Part shown: positions 8,887-18,558 of the stretch, piece after piece | Layout of the letters: each line of letters opens with the position of its first letter | How positions within the stretch are numbered: the first letter of the stretch is position 1 | From: Dolichospermum compactum NIES-806 | GTDB taxonomy: Bacteria > Cyanobacteriota > Cyanobacteriia > Cyanobacteriales > Nostocaceae | DNA: 64,000 nucleotides | Direction: 5' to 3' | NCBI RefSeq assembly: GCF_002368115.1 | Contig: NZ_AP018316.1 | Coordinates: 955,780-1,019,779, forward strand | Program-made: the position numbers and the translations under genes | The notes under the pieces: generated by a model | The model's database searches: none | Told to the model about the DNA's origin: nothing | The model's input: the letters and a program-made list of their open reading frames with translations, nothing else

Positions 8887-10878
8887 TTAAACTTGGTTTA
8901 ATTCTAAGGTTTCTGGCATAGTTTCCACAGTTGATAAAATCTCTTCCTCAAATATTTCTAAATCAAACCAAAAAGTAGTACCGATACCAACTTCACTCAC
9001 CAAATTTACTTGACTATGATGCCTGTCCATAATGTTTCTGACAATTGATAAACCTAAACCTGTTCCTTCTAGAGTATGAACTCTATTTTCTACACGAAAG
9101 AATCGGTCGAAAATTGCTTGTTGATCTTCTGGTGCGATACCAATTCCTGTATCACTAATTTCAATTCTCACTTTACCAGCATGATGGTGAGAATAAGAAT
9201 TAGCATTTAGTTGATAGGCACGAATAACTACCTTACCACCAGCTAGAGTAAATTTAAGAGAATTACCAATTAAGTTGCCAAATACTTGCAGTAATAAATC
9301 ATAATTGCCCAGAACAAAAGGTAAATCAGGATTAAGTTCTTGGTATATTTCAATGCCTTTATCTTTGGCATTAAGTTGATAAGTACGTAATGTCTGTTCT
9401 ATGGCTTGTGGTAAATCTACTTTATCAAAGGAGTAATTTCGACCTGATTCAAGTTTTGATAAATCTAAAACGTCATTAACTAAACGGGTGAGTCTATCAG
9501 TTTCATTATTAACTGTTTGCAGAAATTCTTTGCGTTCATCAATCCCTAAATCTTCGCCATAATCATGCAGGGTTTCAATATAGGTTTTAATGTTAAATAA
9601 AGGTGTGCGTAATTCGTGAGAAATGTTGCTGATAAATTGGCTTTTTGCTTCATTTAATTCTACTTCCCGGCTAATATCTTGGACAGTGATAGCTATGCCT
9701 TTAATACTTTCTCGTTGCAGGTTGAGAACTGTGGTTAAAACAATGCGAATTGTGCGTTGAGTAGGTTGTTTTAGGAGGATACGAAATTCGGCACTTTCAC
9801 ATTCACCGGCTGCCATTTCATACAAAGTCCGGGATATTTCCATTTGGACACTATGGGGTAAGTGATGCAGTATATTACTACCAACAACATCCACACCTTC
9901 CCAAGCAAAAATCCGTCTGGCGGTGGGATTGACTAATATTACTTGCATATTATTATCAATCAAGACTGCACCATCAGCAATGGTGGAAACTAAGGTTTCT
10001 AATTTAGCTTTTTCGGCAGTTAATTCTTCAATATTTTGTTCTTCATAACGTTCTAGCCGTTCTGCCATTTCATTGAAGCTGAAAATTAGTTCTCCTAGTT
10101 CACCACCTAGTGGTATATCTATCCGTTGTTTAAAATTTCCAGCCGCAATTTGTTTAACGCCTACTAGCAATTCTTTAATAGGTTTAGTAATAGTTAAAGC
10201 ATTAATGACTCCTGCTAAAATCACCATGACCCAAATTGTGATAAAAACAGCAATGGTAACATCACGGGTGAAATTAGTAGATATGACTGCGGTTTGATTA
10301 GGGTTAATACCAACTGCTAACACACCTAAGTATTTTTTATTGACTATTAAAGGCACAAATACATCTGTAACTGCGCCATCGGGGGTGTTATGCTGCCTAA
10401 CCATTGGCTGGTCTTCATTGCCAGGATAATCTTCTGGTAGTTGGATATGGCGCTTAATGGTGAGGGAGTTTTCTACCTCTGGTTCCCAAAAGGGAAGACC
10501 AAAAAAGATTTGCCCAGTTTCATCGGCGTATAACATATAACGCACGCTAGAAGTGGCACTGAAAAAACGCTGAGAAAATTGGGCAACTTCAGTTAAATTG
10601 TGATCGGCAATGAGGGGGGCTACATTTGCCCCCAGAAGTAGTCCTAGATCACGACCAAAGCGGGTATCATTGAGACGTGCATCTTGCTGAATTGTGTTTA
10701 CAGCCCAGAAGGTCAAACCACTCATGACTAAGGAAACCATGAGGGTGGCAACAGCTAGGAGTTTAGTCTGAAGGGTGAATTCTGACCACCAATTGGCGAT
10801 ACCTGCGGCGAGGGATGTGATCGCTTTTGACACGCCAGAGACAAATTCATCTCGTAAATTTCTGAAAATAGCCAGCAT
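8887..10878 (-). CDS. nblS: Sensor histidine kinase NblS (Hik33/DspA)
   Basis: 663 residues from the ATG at 10878; the open frame extends to a TTG at 10890, but the ATG gives the usual NblS length. Order: membrane helix about 42-65, periplasmic sensor domain to about 205, second helix, HAMP, coiled coil, PAS (about 290-400), HisKA with phospho-acceptor FISNISHELRTPL, then HATPase with N box NLIGNSLKF, G1 DTGIGIAPED and G2 GTGLGLSIV. NblS/Hik33 controls high-light, nutrient-stress and cold responses through RpaB and SrrA, including nblA, hli and psbA genes. Convergent with the zinc-ribbon gene. Confidence 0.92.
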   Translation of the reverse strand: MLAIFRNLRDEFVSGVSKAITSLAAGIANWWSEFTLQTKLLAVATLMVSLVMSGLTFWAVNTIQQDARLNDTRFGRDLGLLLGANVAPLIADHNLTEVAQFSQRFFSATSSVRYMLYADETGQIFFGLPFWEPEVENSLTIKRHIQLPEDYPGNEDQPMVRQHNTPDGAVTDVFVPLIVNKKYLGVLAVGINPNQTAVISTNFTRDVTIAVFITIWVMVILAGVINALTITKPIKELLVGVKQIAAGNFKQRIDIPLGGELGELIFSFNEMAERLERYEEQNIEELTAEKAKLETLVSTIADGAVLIDNNMQVILVNPTARRIFAWEGVDVVGSNILHHLPHSVQMEISRTLYEMAAGECESAEFRILLKQPTQRTIRIVLTTVLNLQRESIKGIAITVQDISREVELNEAKSQFISNISHELRTPLFNIKTYIETLHDYGEDLGIDERKEFLQTVNNETDRLTRLVNDVLDLSKLESGRNYSFDKVDLPQAIEQTLRTYQLNAKDKGIEIYQELNPDLPFVLGNYDLLLQVFGNLIGNSLKFTLAGGKVVIRAYQLNANSYSHHHAGKVRIEISDTGIGIAPEDQQAIFDRFFRVENRVHTLEGTGLGLSIVRNIMDRHHSQVNLVSEVGIGTTFWFDLEIFEEEILSTVETMPETLELNQV

Positions 10879-10890
10879 CTTAAAATACAA

Positions 10891-11200
10891 GTGTTAGTAA
10901 GTAGTTGGACAAAATTAAATTCAATTGGGTCGTCAGGGAAAAGGGAACGGAAAGACAATATGTGTAAATTTTGTCCTATTACCTCTTCTTTCCTAATTTA
11001 ACTATGTTTTTGGAGTAATCGTGAAAACTAAGTTGAAACAGAGGTTATGTGATGTGACTATTACAATGTAAAATAAGTAATAATCTCAAGTTCAACATCA
11101 AGAATATTTTGACTTTCCCACTTAAACTCACATTCTAGCTCAGTAAATTATTTCCCAAATACTTATAACCTAACCGAATTAAAATTTTTCTATCCTATTT
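10891..11200. other. Intergenic region upstream of nblS and the cytochrome b gene
   Basis: 310 bp between divergent genes. It is AT-rich and must carry both promoters. I see no repeat, hairpin or clear -35/-10 pair that I would name with confidence. Confidence 0.5.
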
Positions 11201-11794
11201 ATGACTTCTCCTGAAATACCCCGCAAATTACCCAGTCAAGCGATCGCTGCGAAAATTTTTCACGCCGGCAATATCATTAGTTTATTTATTATGATCACCA
11301 GCGGCTTGCAAATTTACAATGCCAACCCTGTCTTTGGTGGACGTGGTGGATTAACTATTTTCCCCCTGTTTACTTTAGGTGGTTGGTTGGCTGGAGGTAG
11401 ACATTGGCATTTTGCAGCCATGTGGCTATTTTCTCTCAATCTGTTTTGCTATGGAATTTATATTGTTGTTACCCAACGCTGGAAAAATAGATTTGTTAGC
11501 GACAAAGATATCAAGGCATTACAAAAAACCCAGAATCACCAACGTTTAAACTATGCTTGGCATCGAATTATTTATACAGCCATCATTCCTATTTTATTAC
11601 TAGCAATATTTACAGGTATAGGAATGTATAAGCCTGCTCAATTTTCTTGGATAGTTGATATTTTTGGCAGTTGGCAAGCATTAAGAATTGTCCACTTTGC
11701 TTCTGTACCGATAGTGGTAGTATTTGTCTGGTTTCATTGGCGGTTAGGGCAGAATGTAGGCGGCAATGCCTTAACAAAATCTATGTTTTGGTAA
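11201..11794 (+). CDS. Cytochrome b561-type membrane protein
   Basis: 197 residues with four membrane segments. Histidines that can ligate two b hemes occur in FHAGNIISLF (near 24), RHWHFAAMW (near 68), NYAWHRIIYT and FHWRLG (near 187). It resembles the membrane cytochrome subunits of thiosulfate reductase, formate dehydrogenase and Ni/Fe hydrogenase, and of the YedZ type. The next gene, 25 bp downstream, encodes a molybdoenzyme of the sulfite oxidase/MsrP type, so this protein probably passes electrons between the quinone pool and that enzyme. Confidence 0.82.
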   Translation: MTSPEIPRKLPSQAIAAKIFHAGNIISLFIMITSGLQIYNANPVFGGRGGLTIFPLFTLGGWLAGGRHWHFAAMWLFSLNLFCYGIYIVVTQRWKNRFVSDKDIKALQKTQNHQRLNYAWHRIIYTAIIPILLLAIFTGIGMYKPAQFSWIVDIFGSWQALRIVHFASVPIVVVFVWFHWRLGQNVGGNALTKSMFW

Positions 11795-11819
11795 AAACTA
11801 TCAGCATTGAGGAATTAAA

Positions 11820-12527
11820 ATGAATAATCATGAATTTGCACGGAGAAAGTTTTTACAAATTTCCGGTTTTTCGAGTATGAGTTTATTACTGGGTGGTTGT
11901 GGTACACCCATGTTTGCAGATTTTGTAGGAACACTTTCTGAACCTCTCAATCAGAAATTTGAAGAGTTAATATTTCAACCTCAAAAGCCAGTTCCAGAAT
12001 TTTTACCTAGTCAAATTGAACCAAGCAAATTAATAGTTAATAGCTTTAAATCTACACCAATTATTGATTTAGAAAAATATCGTTTAATTATAGATGGTGA
12101 AGTAAATCATCCTCTGAGTTTGAGTATGGCAGATATTCAAGCCTTACCTCTCACTTCCATGATTATTCGTCATGTTTGTGTAGAAGGTTGGGCAGCAATT
12201 GTGGAATGGGGTGGCATTCGTTTGCGGGAAATTATCGCCCTTTCTCAACCTAAATCTCAGGTTAAATATGCCTATTTTAAATCAGCAGATGGTTATTATG
12301 AAAGTTGGGATATAGCCTCAGCTTTACACCCACAAACCCTATTAGCTTATCAAAAAAATGGTGCAGCTTTGCCTGTGGAAAATGGTGCGCCTTTGCGATT
12401 AGCTTCACCCATTAAACTTGGTTATAAACAAAGTAAATGGGTAACACGAGTTACCCTCACCAGTAAATTATCAAATGCTAAAGGTTATTGGGAAGATATG
12501 GGTTATGAATGGTTTGCTGGATTGTAA
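11820..12527 (+). CDS. Molybdopterin-dependent oxidoreductase, twin-arginine exported
   Basis: 235 residues. The N-terminus has a twin-arginine signal (A7-R-R-K-F-L12) followed by a hydrophobic stretch ending L24-G-G-C27, which fits a lipobox, so a Tat-exported lipoprotein is likely. The mature part is the sulfite oxidase/MsrP fold: DGEVNHPLSLSMADIQALP and the molybdenum-ligand cysteine in RHVCVEGWAAIVEWGG near 121. MsrP uses a YedZ-type heme subunit; here the cytochrome b gene directly upstream probably plays that part. Natural substrate unknown: methionine sulfoxide or another S/N-oxide are candidates. Confidence 0.83.
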   Translation: MNNHEFARRKFLQISGFSSMSLLLGGCGTPMFADFVGTLSEPLNQKFEELIFQPQKPVPEFLPSQIEPSKLIVNSFKSTPIIDLEKYRLIIDGEVNHPLSLSMADIQALPLTSMIIRHVCVEGWAAIVEWGGIRLREIIALSQPKSQVKYAYFKSADGYYESWDIASALHPQTLLAYQKNGAALPVENGAPLRLASPIKLGYKQSKWVTRVTLTSKLSNAKGYWEDMGYEWFAGL

Positions 12528-12538
12528 ATGTAATCCTC

Positions 12539-12571
12539 AGATCTCCGACTTCTCAAAGAAGTCGGGGATCT
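12539..12571. repeat. Palindromic repeat between convergent genes (terminator-like)
   Basis: Inverted arms AGATCTCCGACTTCT and AAGTCGGGGATCT around a 5-base loop. A perfect-palindrome version occurs at 38821-38853. It sits between two convergent stops (12527 and 12583), so it may serve as a bidirectional terminator, although no T-run follows directly. Confidence 0.7.
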
Positions 12572-12582
12572 ATATCACGTTT

Positions 12583-13824
12583 TCATTTTTTTACTAAAAT
12601 ATAGGCATTTGTATATTCAGGTAATTTTTGAATATATTGTTCAAAATCTTTTTCACTAGCAAAAGTTCCTGCTAAGAAATCAAGTTGATAGAGGTTAGGT
12701 AAAAATGCCCCACCTGTATCGGCAATTACGCCCATTTTTAACCGTTTTTGATTGTCTTCAGTGACAATTATTCTGCCCAAACCAATGTTTAGCACATCTC
12801 CTGCAAATGTTACTCCTGGTTTAATGGATATTTTAGCATCTATTTTATATCCATAACCTTTAATTGCATCAACTTCTTGAAAATACCAATACCGCTTTTG
12901 TGCAGTGGCTTTTAAGCCTCGAATATAGGACATTCCATTATTTTTGTCTACGTTTAAAAACTCTTTAGTCCCATCAGTAAAATTAACTAGAACAGTTCCC
13001 TGCATTAGTGCTGCTTCTAAACCATTGCGAGTTAAATAAGCAATAGGTTTAACTTTGCCAAATTCCTTACCTCCAGGTTCATAAATACCTGATAAAACGT
13101 CTTGTTTTGTATATTGAGTGTAAAATTTATTTTGATTTACTTCTTCGTTAATGGCGTAAATTGGTGTATTATATTTAGAAGTCTTTTGTCGAGAACCGGG
13201 ATGAATAAAAGCTGCATATTTAGTAATTCTTAATTTTTTTTGTTGAGGATTTTCTGGGTTATGGGCAGACCATTTAATTACGCGAAAATTGGCGTTAATA
13301 AAGTTAGGATCTTGTAACCGAGTTGTCCGCTTATTAGAAATGTCTTCTTCTAAGACGACAATCATAAAATCTAATGTTTTGAGAATATCTTTAACGGTAA
13401 CTCCTTGAGTTACTAAGATCCCTGTGCGTTGAATATCGGGATCTTCTTGAGAGTATTTTTGAAAATATTGTCTAGTATTCGTGAGTACGGTTAATAAATC
13501 AGCTTGATTAAAATTTATGGGGTTATTTGGTAATTTTCCTGCTGTCAATACTCGATTAGAATTTATACTGTATTGATATTTTTTCCATTCATTAATAACT
13601 GAATAGAATGTGGATTTTTCATTATTTTTGGCATTTATATTAGACGGTTTTGGCGTAGATAAATCATCAGAAAATACTTGAATTGCAGGATTTACTATTT
13701 GGGATAATGATACACTTTTAACAATTTGTTGTTGTTGAATTGGTTGCTTATTAGTGAAACTAATTATCAATAAAGTAGTAAGAACTGCTGTAATTTTGAA
13801 TTTTTGATTAAATAGAATACGCAT
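12583..13824 (-). CDS. MltA-like protein with 3D domain (putative lytic transglycosylase)
   Basis: 413 residues with an N-terminal membrane or signal segment (about 10-25). The C-terminal part matches the MltA architecture: LTRNGLEAALMQGTVLVNF and DGTKEFLNVDKNNGMSYIRG correspond to the MltA barrel. The 3D domain at the end carries ADTGGAF, which includes the catalytic Asp position of MltA. MltA enzymes cleave peptidoglycan glycans to 1,6-anhydro products. The N-terminal ~200 residues are poorly conserved. Assignment as an active enzyme is probable but not certain. Confidence 0.65.
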   Translation of the reverse strand: MRILFNQKFKITAVLTTLLIISFTNKQPIQQQQIVKSVSLSQIVNPAIQVFSDDLSTPKPSNINAKNNEKSTFYSVINEWKKYQYSINSNRVLTAGKLPNNPINFNQADLLTVLTNTRQYFQKYSQEDPDIQRTGILVTQGVTVKDILKTLDFMIVVLEEDISNKRTTRLQDPNFINANFRVIKWSAHNPENPQQKKLRITKYAAFIHPGSRQKTSKYNTPIYAINEEVNQNKFYTQYTKQDVLSGIYEPGGKEFGKVKPIAYLTRNGLEAALMQGTVLVNFTDGTKEFLNVDKNNGMSYIRGLKATAQKRYWYFQEVDAIKGYGYKIDAKISIKPGVTFAGDVLNIGLGRIIVTEDNQKRLKMGVIADTGGAFLPNLYQLDFLAGTFASEKDFEQYIQKLPEYTNAYILVKK

Positions 13825-13908
13825 AATTCATGAAGACCAACAATGATTATGCCCCATTTTAGCATTCTCAGAAATTTTGACAATGGGAAATATGCCCAAT
13901 TAAGATGA

Positions 13909-14757
13909 TTAATCATCCATTTCTTTTAAGGTAGCTAATGCTGAAGGTGATAAACGACTAAGATAGCGAAATATCCAATATTTAACTATAGTGTCTAAAA
14001 TTACAGGAAATGTGGCAATAAACATAAAGATATAATTTTTATTTGCTGGTAAACCTAAGTGTTCTGTAAATCCTTCGAGAATTATTTCCCACCCATGGGG
14101 TGAGTGAAAGCCGACAAATACATCTGTAGATAGGATAATTAAAAAAGCTTTAGCACTATCGCTTAAACCATAAACAACTTGATCTATAAAGTGTTGAAGA
14201 GAAATAATATCTTTTGTACTAAAAACAATGACCAAGGCAAAAGCAATTAAGGCTATAATATCAGCAAAGATATTACTAATGGCGTTGGTACTTTTATGTT
14301 GAAATTCTGCTGCTAGTTCTATGGCTTTGGCTTTAATCTTGGATTCTCGATTTTCTGGAGAAATTTTAGTTTCTGAATCTAGTAAACTTTCAAACTTTAA
14401 TTTTGCTGTAAATATTTTTAATTCATGAAAGGCTTTTTCTTCCATTTCCTGATTGAGAAAAATTTGCCCGGAGTTATCGTTTCTCAGGTTTTCTACTATG
14501 GGAAGAATAAACAGCCGTTTGGATAGGTGATGAGTTAGCAGGGGAATTATTATCAATAATAATACGAATTTGACGGCTATAGTTGTCCGCTGTCTGGATA
14601 TTTGATATTTTTTAATAAATTCTTGATCGGCATTTGGAGAGATATCACTGAGAATTTTTTGGAATGTTTTCCCGATTGATATGGGAAATATGCCCGTTTT
14701 TAAGAATGTAAATTGTTGTGAGGAAACATCTTGATTAGATCGTGATGATTTTTTCAT
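13909..14757 (-). CDS. PxcA/CemA-family proton extrusion protein
   Basis: 282 residues with four hydrophobic segments (about 60-80, 170-185, 200-215, 240-260). The C-terminus carries the CemA/PxcA signature: SPHGWEIILEGF, then FIATFPVILDTIVKYWIFR and YLSRLSPSALATLKEM. PxcA drives light-induced Na+-dependent H+ extrusion. This copy is shorter than Synechocystis PxcA (about 440 residues) because of a reduced N-terminal region, so it may be a PxcL-type or second paralogue. It follows the MltA-like gene on the same strand. Confidence 0.85.
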   Translation of the reverse strand: MKKSSRSNQDVSSQQFTFLKTGIFPISIGKTFQKILSDISPNADQEFIKKYQISRQRTTIAVKFVLLLIIIPLLTHHLSKRLFILPIVENLRNDNSGQIFLNQEMEEKAFHELKIFTAKLKFESLLDSETKISPENRESKIKAKAIELAAEFQHKSTNAISNIFADIIALIAFALVIVFSTKDIISLQHFIDQVVYGLSDSAKAFLIILSTDVFVGFHSPHGWEIILEGFTEHLGLPANKNYIFMFIATFPVILDTIVKYWIFRYLSRLSPSALATLKEMDD

Positions 14758-15049
14758 GGTAGGATAAATCAGGGGTTAGATGTAGCCATGATCAATGCCT
14801 ACAACTATAACAATTAAAAAGGTTAATATTCAACTATAAAATAAATACCATTTTATTGTAGTGTATTACCAGTTTTATCTAATTTAACTGAGAGGGTGGT
14901 TGAAAATTTAGAACAATGGTAAAAACATTTCTCCGTATGGGATAAAAGCGTGATTTGTCAACAAATCTTAATATATTTTCCTAATTGAAGTAGGATGACT
15001 ATATTTAGTGTAAAAATATTCGTACTGAAAATAAGCTGCAAAGAAAATT

Positions 15050-15793
15050 ATGACTATGTATCCTAACCTGAAACGTGCATTCGCTCATCCTGTTCTCAAG
15101 GTAATTAGTGGTTTGAATAACTTCAATGCTGCTAGTGTGGCTGCGACTGTGAAAGCGGCTGATTTGGGTGGTGCGACTTTTGTGGATATTGCTGCTGATG
15201 TGGATTTGGTAAGATATGCGAAAAGCTTGACTAAATTACCTATTTGTGTATCTGCGGTTGAACCAGAGAAGTTTGTCACTGCTGTGGCTGCTGGCGCTGA
15301 TTTGATTGAAATTGGTAATTTTGATGCTTTTTACGCCCAAGGGCGCAGATTTGAAGCTGCTGAGGTTTTGGAACTAACTCGCCAAACCCGTGCCTTGCTG
15401 CCAGAAATTACTCTATCTGTGACTGTTCCCCATATTCTTACCTTAGACCAACAGGTACAATTGGCTGAAGATTTGGTGAAAGCGGGCGCTGATATTATTC
15501 AAACTGAAGGTGGTACTAGCAGCAATCCCATTCACTCCGGTACTTTGGGTTTAATTGAAAAGGCTGCTCCTACTTTAGCTGCTGCTTATGAAATTGCCCG
15601 TGCGGTTTCTGTGCCTGTACTGTGTGCTTCTGGTATTTCTAATGTTACTGCACCTTTAGCGATCGCCTCTGGAGCATCTGGTGTTGGTGTCGGTTCGGCA
15701 ATCAACCAACTCAATAGCGAAATTGCCATGATTGCTGCTGTGCGTAGTTTAGTAGAAGCTTTGGCTACTGCAAATATTCGCACATTTGCGTAA
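15050..15793 (+). CDS. ycf23: DUF561 / Ycf23 family protein
   Basis: 247 residues folding as a TIM barrel: GLNNFNAASVAATVKAADLGGATFVDIA at the start, IEIGNFDAFY near 88, a phosphate-binding-like ASGISNV and SGASGVGVGSAI near the end. It belongs to Ycf23/DUF561, found in cyanobacteria and in red-lineage plastid genomes. The biochemical role is not established; barrel geometry suggests a phosphate-containing ligand. The 293-bp upstream gap contains nothing I can identify beyond AT-rich sequence. Confidence 0.82.
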   Translation: MTMYPNLKRAFAHPVLKVISGLNNFNAASVAATVKAADLGGATFVDIAADVDLVRYAKSLTKLPICVSAVEPEKFVTAVAAGADLIEIGNFDAFYAQGRRFEAAEVLELTRQTRALLPEITLSVTVPHILTLDQQVQLAEDLVKAGADIIQTEGGTSSNPIHSGTLGLIEKAAPTLAAAYEIARAVSVPVLCASGISNVTAPLAIASGASGVGVGSAINQLNSEIAMIAAVRSLVEALATANIRTFA

Positions 15794-15794
15794 G

Positions 15795-15875
15795 AGGGAA
15801 CAGGGAACAGGGAACAGGTAAGAGGTAAGATCAACATTCTCCCTTCCCCTTGACCCCTGCACCCCTGCACCCCTG
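15795..15875. repeat. Two tandem repeats: (GGGAACA)n and (ACCCCTGC)n
   Basis: Heptamer GGGAACA in about three copies (15797-15818) and octamer ACCCCTGC in about three copies (15854-15875) between the convergent ycf23 and DegT genes. Typical STRR spacer. Confidence 0.8.
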
Positions 15876-15888
15876 ATCTCTGAACAAT

Positions 15889-17037
15889 TCAAGATAAACA
15901 ATTTTTCAACGTATCAATGACTTTATCTTGTTGTTCTTGCTCCAATTCTGGGAACATGGGTAAAGATAAAACTTCTTGACTTGCTTGCTCTGCTATTGGC
16001 AATTGTCCTGATTGATAACCTAAATTTTTATACACTGGCTGCAAATGTAAGGGTAAGGGATAGTAAATCATGGAATTAACTCCCTGTTCCTGCATTTGGT
16101 TTTTTACAGAATCTCGATATTTACCGCTGGCACCATTGCGTCTTTCTCCAGAAATCCGAATAGTGTATTGATTCCAAACACCAACTCCCCCTGGAAATTC
16201 TTGGGGGACAATGATATCAGAAACTTGGCTGAGGTGTTGGTAGTAATAATCAGCGATTTGCTTACGTCTAGAGTTCCAAAGATCAAGATAGCGCAGTTTA
16301 ATTTGCAGAATTACGGCTTGAATGGCATCTAAACGACTGTTGACACCGATTTCCTCATGAATATATCTTACCTTACTCCCATGTTCGCGCAAAACTCGTA
16401 ATTGAGTAGCGATCGCTGGATCATTCGTGGTAATTGCCCCACCATCACCGCAACCACCGAGATTTTTGGTAGGGTAGAAACTAAAACAACCGATATGTCC
16501 AATACTCCCAACTTTTTTATTTTCCCAACTTGCACCGGTAGCCTGAGCGCAATCTTCAATTACTCTTAAATTATGAGCTTTGGCAATCTCCATTAATCCT
16601 GTCATATCCACAGGGAGTCCAAATAAATGCACTGGCATAATTGCCTTGGTTTTTGATGTAATCGCTGCTGCTACTTTTTCTACATCTAAATTAAACGTAG
16701 TCGCATCAATATCTAAAAATACTGGTGTTGCCCCGACAGCACTGATAACTTCTGTTGTCGCAAAAAAAGTAAAGGGTGTGGTAATAACTTCATCACCTGC
16801 CCCAATTCCTAAAGCGCGTAATGCTAAAAATAGAGCATCAGTACCAGAGTTACAAGCTACGCATTCACTCACACCATGATAAGCTGCAAACTGTTGTTCA
16901 AAATCTGTAATTGCTGAACCACCAATATAACGCCCAGAAGCCAGAACCCCTAAGACAGCAGCACTTACTTCAGTTTCAATGGTGGCATATTGTTGTTTAA
17001 TATCAAAGGCGGGAATCGAATTTACACTTTTAATCAT
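15889..17037 (-). CDS. DegT/DnrJ/EryC1/StrS-family aminotransferase
   Basis: 382 residues of the PLP-dependent nucleotide-sugar aminotransferase family. Seen are the N-terminal FDIKQQYATIE, the cofactor pocket NSGTDALFLALRALG, DCAQATGA, and the Schiff-base lysine in FSFYPTKNLGGCGDGG near 188. These enzymes transaminate keto-sugars of nucleotide-activated hexoses for surface glycans. There are no sugar-biosynthesis neighbours here, so the exact product is open. Confidence 0.88.
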   Translation of the reverse strand: MIKSVNSIPAFDIKQQYATIETEVSAAVLGVLASGRYIGGSAITDFEQQFAAYHGVSECVACNSGTDALFLALRALGIGAGDEVITTPFTFFATTEVISAVGATPVFLDIDATTFNLDVEKVAAAITSKTKAIMPVHLFGLPVDMTGLMEIAKAHNLRVIEDCAQATGASWENKKVGSIGHIGCFSFYPTKNLGGCGDGGAITTNDPAIATQLRVLREHGSKVRYIHEEIGVNSRLDAIQAVILQIKLRYLDLWNSRRKQIADYYYQHLSQVSDIIVPQEFPGGVGVWNQYTIRISGERRNGASGKYRDSVKNQMQEQGVNSMIYYPLPLHLQPVYKNLGYQSGQLPIAEQASQEVLSLPMFPELEQEQQDKVIDTLKNCLS

Positions 17038-17053
17038 GAGTTTTTATTTGTAA

Positions 17054-17090
17054 AGGAGTCAGGAGTAAGAAGTCAGGAGTCAGGAGTCAG
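17054..17090. repeat. Heptamer tandem repeat (GTCAGGA)n
   Basis: Interrupted copies of AGTCAGG in the gap between the divergent DegT and FetB-like genes. The same unit is seen near 50167-50203, 58939-58952 and, inverted, 59251-59268. Confidence 0.8.
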
Positions 17091-17185
17091 AAAGAAGATT
17101 TTTCTCTTCCCTCTCCTGTGACAACCCGATTTAATTTTTCAACTACTTATGCTAAAGTTTTCAATCGTTAAGAGGTAGATAAATT

Positions 17186-17962
17186 ATGCCAGAGCTAATC
17201 AAGTTAGATATGGTAGATTTGGCTTTAGCGATGGGTTTAATGGCGATCGCCATTGGCATATCGGCATGGGAGAAATTAGGACTAGAATTAAATTTAAGCG
17301 TAGCTACTGGTAGAACTATCCTCCAACTACTTGTACTAGGATACATTTTCGACTTCATTTTTGCCGTTAACAATATTTGGGCGGTACTGGGAATTTTAGC
17401 AATAATTCTGACAATTACTGTAATTATTACTCGCAACCGCATCAGTCAAAAAATTCCACAAGTCTTACCTTTAGCTGGAAGTGCGATTTTTGTCAGCACC
17501 TCCTTAACATTGGTTTACACCAATTTTTTGATTATTCAACCAGAAAGATGGTATGAACCACGTTATATCATTCCTCTAGCTGGTATATTGCTGAGTAATG
17601 CTATGAATGCAGCCGCAATAGCCGGAGAACGTTTAGTTAGTAGTATCAACCAATTTCCCACAGAAATAGAAACCCATTTAAGTCTGGGTGCAACACCTGA
17701 ACAAGCAATTAAGCCATACCGCAAAGAAGCGATTCGTGCTGCAATTATGCCGACTTTGAATCAAATGATATTGGTCGGTATGGTAACAATACCAACCTTC
17801 ACCAATGGACAATTATTAGCTGGTGTCACACCGCTAGAGGCTGTGTCCTATGAGATTTTAATTATTTTTATGGTAGCTGTCAGCAATTTGTTAACAACTA
17901 TTTTAATTACCAAGGGTTTATGTCGGCAGTTTTTTAATTCTGCCATGCAGTTGGTTAGGTAA
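17186..17962 (+). CDS. ABC transporter permease, FetB/UPF0014 family
   Basis: 258 residues with about seven membrane helices. The family signature is plain: the N-terminal ISAWEKLGLELNL, ATGRTILQLLVLGYI, PLAGILLSNAMNAAA near 128, LSLGATPEQAIKP, and IMPTLNQMILVGMVTIP. FetB with the ATPase FetA exports iron in E. coli under oxidative stress. No ATPase gene is next to it, so the partner must be encoded elsewhere. It is preceded by an AT-rich promoter region. Confidence 0.85.
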   Translation: MPELIKLDMVDLALAMGLMAIAIGISAWEKLGLELNLSVATGRTILQLLVLGYIFDFIFAVNNIWAVLGILAIILTITVIITRNRISQKIPQVLPLAGSAIFVSTSLTLVYTNFLIIQPERWYEPRYIIPLAGILLSNAMNAAAIAGERLVSSINQFPTEIETHLSLGATPEQAIKPYRKEAIRAAIMPTLNQMILVGMVTIPTFTNGQLLAGVTPLEAVSYEILIIFMVAVSNLLTTILITKGLCRQFFNSAMQLVR

Positions 17963-18067
17963 TGGGTGATTGGTGAATAATTCTTGGTCAACAATTCGCA
18001 ATATTACTGGAAGCTGAAGATAAGTAAGGTTAAAATTACAAGCAATCTCTAAATCTGAATTACAACT

Positions 18068-18550
18068 ATGAAGACGGCTGAAAAACTGGCTGCTGGTTGG
18101 CTACTCACACTCGGATTCATGTTTTTGGCAATATCAGTTTCAGAAATAATAGATAAATCAGCGCAATCAGGAGTAATAGTATATCCGGTGGAGGGGGAAC
18201 AGGTATTTTCTGCTCCCAATGCGGTTCAGAATAGTAAAGATACGATTGTGGGAGGAATAATTTTTGGTGTTCCTAGCGCGATATTGGGAAGTTGGTTAGC
18301 ATTAGGTTTGTATAAACAAAGTCAACAAGAGAAAAAAGCCTTAAAACAACAAAACAGCGAACAATTGCAAGCGCAATTTTATCAAATGTTACTACAAAAT
18401 CAAGGAAGAGTAACTTTGTTAAATTTTGCCATGCAGTCCCAATTACCAGCAGCAGAAGCTAAACAATATTTAGATAAGAAAGCTAAAGAATTTAATGCGA
18501 ATTTTCAAGTAACTGAAGAAGGGGCTGTATCATATCATTTTGATGTTTAA
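18068..18550 (+). CDS. Two-helix membrane protein of unknown function
   Basis: 160 residues, family not recognised. Two membrane segments (about 10-28 and 60-78) flank a short loop with VYPVEGEQVF. The cytoplasmic C-terminus (90-160) is basic and helical (QQEKKALKQQNSEQL), then a compact domain NQGRVTLLNFAMQSQLPAAEAKQYLDKKA. That segment resembles a winged-helix layout. DUF423 follows 8 bp downstream, so the two genes are probably co-expressed. Confidence 0.6.
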   Translation: MKTAEKLAAGWLLTLGFMFLAISVSEIIDKSAQSGVIVYPVEGEQVFSAPNAVQNSKDTIVGGIIFGVPSAILGSWLALGLYKQSQQEKKALKQQNSEQLQAQFYQMLLQNQGRVTLLNFAMQSQLPAAEAKQYLDKKAKEFNANFQVTEEGAVSYHFDV

Positions 18551-18558
18551 TAGGTCAA

